In this document: one piece after another, positions 60,610 through 64,000 of the stretch | Layout of the letters: each line of letters opens with the position of its first letter | Position numbering within the stretch: the first letter of the stretch is position 1 | Assembly: GCA_963457665.1 (NCBI GenBank) | Contig: OY735207.1 | Location: 32,497,078 to 32,561,077 of the forward strand | Direction: 5' to 3' | DNA: 64,000 nucleotides | Source of the DNA: Thysanoteuthis rhombus | Taxonomy: Eukaryota > Mollusca > Cephalopoda > Oegopsida > Thysanoteuthidae | Position numbers and translations under genes: made by a program | Notes under the pieces: model-generated | Seen by the model: the letters and a program-made list of their open reading frames with translations, nothing else | Databases searched by the model: none | Told to the model about the DNA's origin: nothing

Positions 60610-60830
60610 TGAAGAGAGGTCAACTTGAAATATAGCTGATGTGAAGTGGACCTTGAATGACTTCTGAGATCACCAGAGCTCACTTCTTAGTCATTTCTAG
60701 CCAATTTTCAGAGTTGGGGACCACAATTTAGCACCAAGGATGCTGAAATTTAGCATATGGGTACATCTAAGTACCATTCACTTTTGAGATCATTCGAGGT
60801 CACCAAAGGTCATTCGAAAATAATTTTCCA
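60610..60830 (+). repeat. Degenerate repeat rich in GGTCA/TGACC words
   Basis: Blocks such as 'gaggtcaacttgaa', 'gaccttgaatgact', 'gagatcaccagagctcactt', 'cattcgaggtcaccaaaggt' recur with about 30-60 nt spacing. Confidence 0.55.
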
Positions 60831-61029
60831 ATTCTCTGGCCTCTTATACAACAATGATGAGGTGCTTCCCTGGGGTTGGAATCCCCAGGATCAGGTTTAT
60901 CTTGTTTATGCCCTGTCCTGCTCAAAGACAAGACTACAACTTGAGATTCAATACTCCACTCTGATTCCAGCCTAAAAGAGGAAGGGGCACCAAAACAACC
61001 TTTGTTTTGAAATTGTCCACCGGACAAAG

Positions 61030-63600
61030 CTTTTGAAAGAGAGAGACAGATATATACACATATTTAGATATACAATGATACGTTGTTCCCATCAACATGA
61101 AATTCAATTCCTAAATGGAAACACTTTCTGAGGAAAAAGATGGTCTTCAGGTCTCATGAAATTTTATATCTACTTCCGTGTTAGTCTATGTATTGTTTTT
61201 TTGATTAGATATTTTGCACAGACTTCACATTCACGGGATATTGTGTGGGAGCAAGTTGGGCAAATTAATGAAATGAGTGAAAGAAAAGATACAAAAATAG
61301 CCAACCAAAGATCTTACACAAATTTATCCATGCTACATTTAGTAAGGGGGTGAAAAAAAAAACAAAAAAAACATTGAGTACATATATAATAGTAGATATT
61401 TATTATTGGTCATTACTATCTCAGAGGCACATGTTCATAAGCAATGTTTGTCAAATTTACTAAAATTGGGTTAAGGCTTTGCTTCACTTCAATGTGGGAG
61501 GCTAAGACTACCCCCCTTAGATAAATATAAATCAGTTTGTTTTTTTTAAATTTAGCAACCCATCCTCTAACCACTGTTCAGTGCAACACACAGGGAGAAG
61601 ATAAGGAGGGGGTGTACTGTACAAGCTTTTATTAGTATGTGTCTGTAAGTATGTGCATGCATGTGATACACAGGGAAAAACAGCATTTACTTAATTCCAC
61701 TAAATTCATTGGTTGGTGCCAGCATCAAACCTGTAGCATTACTTGATTCTTTTCCTAAATAAAGTACTGGAATGTAAAGCCAAAATATTGGATTTATCAT
61801 ATAGTGTCTCTTTCCAAACCCACTTAGAGCAAACAATTTTACTGTGGCCCATCAAGTACTTATCTCTGTGAAAATAGTAAACTTAAATTTCCAGAATATT
61901 TGTTATTTAAAAGAAATAAAAGCCTAACTAATCAGAATTTTTAATCGATAAACACCATAGACTGCATGAATTTTTCCCCTCTGCCTTATGCGGCAAACTT
62001 GAAGATTCTTGACAAGAGCAGTTTGCACGAAAAACAAGATATATCAGAAATTCCAGAAGCTAAATTTTACATCTCTGCTTGACCTTGAAAAATATGCTTG
62101 AACTATTAATATTGTCTCCACATGCAGTACATTAAAAATCCCTCCCCACAAAAAAAAAAAAAAAAAAAGCTGTCATTTTCTTTTTTAGCATTCAATCGAT
62201 CATTTTGAACAGACCAACTCTTGTTCGGTCCCGCTTATTGAATGCCGTGGGAAGGACAGACTTATGAGCAATGGATTGAGGAACATGTGTGCTAACCATT
62301 GCAATACAAGCATTCTCTTCTCCATAAAGATAGTAATATTAACAATGCAGACCAGGCTCTGTTGAAGATAAATAAAACAGCAAATTTTGAAGAAAAAAAT
62401 GCTGCCTTCCTTTTTGTGGATTTGCAACAATGTTCAATGATTTCCAGTGAAATCAAAACTTTCAAAAACCTAAAAAGGTATGGTTGAAATTTGCATTTTG
62501 TTTTCAAGTTCATTTAATTATACTGTATTTATGTAAAAAGCCTAGGTTTTGTGAAGGCTCATGTCTTTTGAATATAGAACTCAATCCATTCCTTAAATTT
62601 TGAAAAAAATTAAAAAATTAAAAAATAAATCGTTTTCCCTACAAAAAATTCTTATAACAAATCATACCTAATATTCAAAACTAAAAGATTACAACAGAAG
62701 AATGTACATCACTTATAAAAGTTATCCAGACACATGAATCATTAATATCCTTACACACTCGAGGAGAAATTGAAATTACATGTATTTATGAATCACTTTG
62801 ACACTGGGTATTCATACTAAGACTGAACCTCTCTTACTGCAACAAAAAATATCAAGACCAGTCTCTCTTATAAGAGAATTAACTATAGAACATCAAATAG
62901 CTATAAATTGCTTTATTCTCCACTGCACAAGAACTAAGGCATTCCATAGTTAATATAGTCTTATAGGGCCTTCCATTCTACATAGTTCACAAGTATCACT
63001 CCTATAGCATAATACATTTTTGATGATAACTTATGGTCCTTTTTGTGGTCAAAAGTTTAGAGAATTACCTTTAACAAATGAAGAATAAAGATACAATTAC
63101 TCCTCAAACTCACCAAAGCCCATTACTTCTAAATAGAAAACTATCATAGCATTTTATGGTGACATGGTCTACGAATGCAAATCAAATTATATTCAATGTC
63201 AAGAGATTACACTAGTTAAATTAACATTTTCATTAATCACTATAAGTGATAAACAAACCTTTGTATAGTATTGGGTATAATGGGTTGGAAACATGAAATT
63301 AAGTCTAATGCAATATATAGCAGAAATAAAGCTGTCACATGCAATATTCCCCTTAAGTTTCAGTAATTGATGTGAGCAAAAATCTTCTGTTGTACAAGTG
63401 TATACTTGAAACTGTTTAAAGATGATTTTGGCACAGCCTATTTCTTGGGACTAATAAGGCTGTATTGGCATATTTGAATATAATACAAGAATGATTGTAC
63501 ATTCTACAAAGTCATGTAGTACAAACCAGAGCAGGAAATAGGTGAAAAACAAATGTGATATTTGAAAAACCAACTAATTAGTTATCAGAAACAGCTTAGA
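61030..63600. other. AT-rich DNA without recognised genes
   Basis: I see only homopolymer runs (for example poly-A at 62150-62168) and small open frames without recognisable homology. Confidence 0.5.
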
Positions 63601-63679
63601 GGGGAGAGTGGTCACACATCCAGTCAGAAGGTTGACATTTCAGAACAGATATTCTAAAAAAAAATTAAAAAGTTCCCCA

Positions 63680-64000
63680 AAGAAAAAAAAATTACTAGAA
63701 TTCAACGAAATGTCACTGGAATTCATCAAGATATTTGGAGATATCTTATGGACATATATGAGTGAATACAAATGGAAAAAAAAAAATGGAAAAAAAGTGT
63801 CTGAATCTGCCGTAAAATTTAACCAATTTTTTCTTACCCCATAGCCTCAACTTCCAGAAAATTTCATTGAGATCTTTGAGATATTGTGTGTACATGTAGC
63901 TATGATACAGAGGAGGTAAATGTGAAAGAATTCTTGGATCCATCTTCAAAATTTAATCACATCTTCCATATCCCATAGCCCACACTTCCACAAGATCTTA
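63680..64000 (+). repeat. Copy of the ~150-bp dispersed repeat, running off the window
   Basis: It carries 'gaaatgtcactggaattcat', 'taaaatttaaccaattttt', 'cttaccccatagcc', 'ttccagaaaatttcattgag' and a second unit start at 63945. Same family as 4429-5010. Confidence 0.7.

Overview
This window is animal nuclear DNA: AT-rich, nearly free of long open frames, and full of decayed transposons, SINE-like repeats and TA/CA microsatellites. It shows none of the gene density or operon structure of a prokaryote. The mix of elements (RTE-type LINE, Penelope-like element, ZMYM/hAT, piggyBac, mariner, Tigger-like, Copia-like) and the diverged tRNA-derived SINEs fit a marine invertebrate. A lophotrochozoan such as a mollusc is my guess, but the sequence does not prove it.

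The only host gene I can support lies on the minus strand and covers at least positions 39232 down to 150. Five coding exons can be placed by splice sites and reading phase: an Ig domain (39232-38915), a second Ig domain (17525-17166), a 24-nt microexon in the juxtamembrane stalk (3463-3440), a transmembrane exon (2316-2182) and a short terminal exon ending at a stop at 150. Every junction is phase 1, so each internal exon can be skipped without breaking the frame. Joined, they give about 298 residues of a type I membrane protein: two extracellular Ig domains, one transmembrane helix carrying a buried Pro-Glu pair, a basic juxtamembrane stretch and a short tail. The first exon(s), with start codon and signal peptide, were not found; they lie in 39233-64000 or beyond the window. 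The overall plan recalls basigin/embigin-type Ig proteins, but orthology is not established.

The introns are large (about 2.0, 1.1, 13.7 and 21.4 kb) and hold most of the mobile DNA. The 21.4-kb intron contains, in order, a broken piggyBac element (17656-20492), a 39-bp minisatellite, Penelope-like, hAT and RTE remnants (21605-25926), a head-to-head pair of tRNA-derived SINEs (about 26812-27200), dispersed repeats, a mariner C-terminal fragment (about 34004-34125) and a young-looking 30-bp tandem array (35871-36203). The 13.7-kb intron holds a non-autonomous relative of the same piggyBac family (7594-8027) and a 151-bp palindromic MITE (14122-14272).

The 25 kb upstream of the first placed exon holds a mariner transposase pseudogene (about 40030-40960), two poly-purine/poly-pyrimidine minisatellites (42245-42720 and 48840-49680), a Tigger-like non-autonomous element (43401-44350), a Copia-like integrase/reverse-transcriptase wreck interrupted by SINEs (50690-52640), further SINEs and a 170-bp palindromic MITE (58651-58820). 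I found no functional tRNA or rRNA gene and no CRISPR array. I did not find a wholly new system. The most useful observations are the reconstructed Ig gene with two possible C-terminal tails, and the matched piggyBac/MITE pair.
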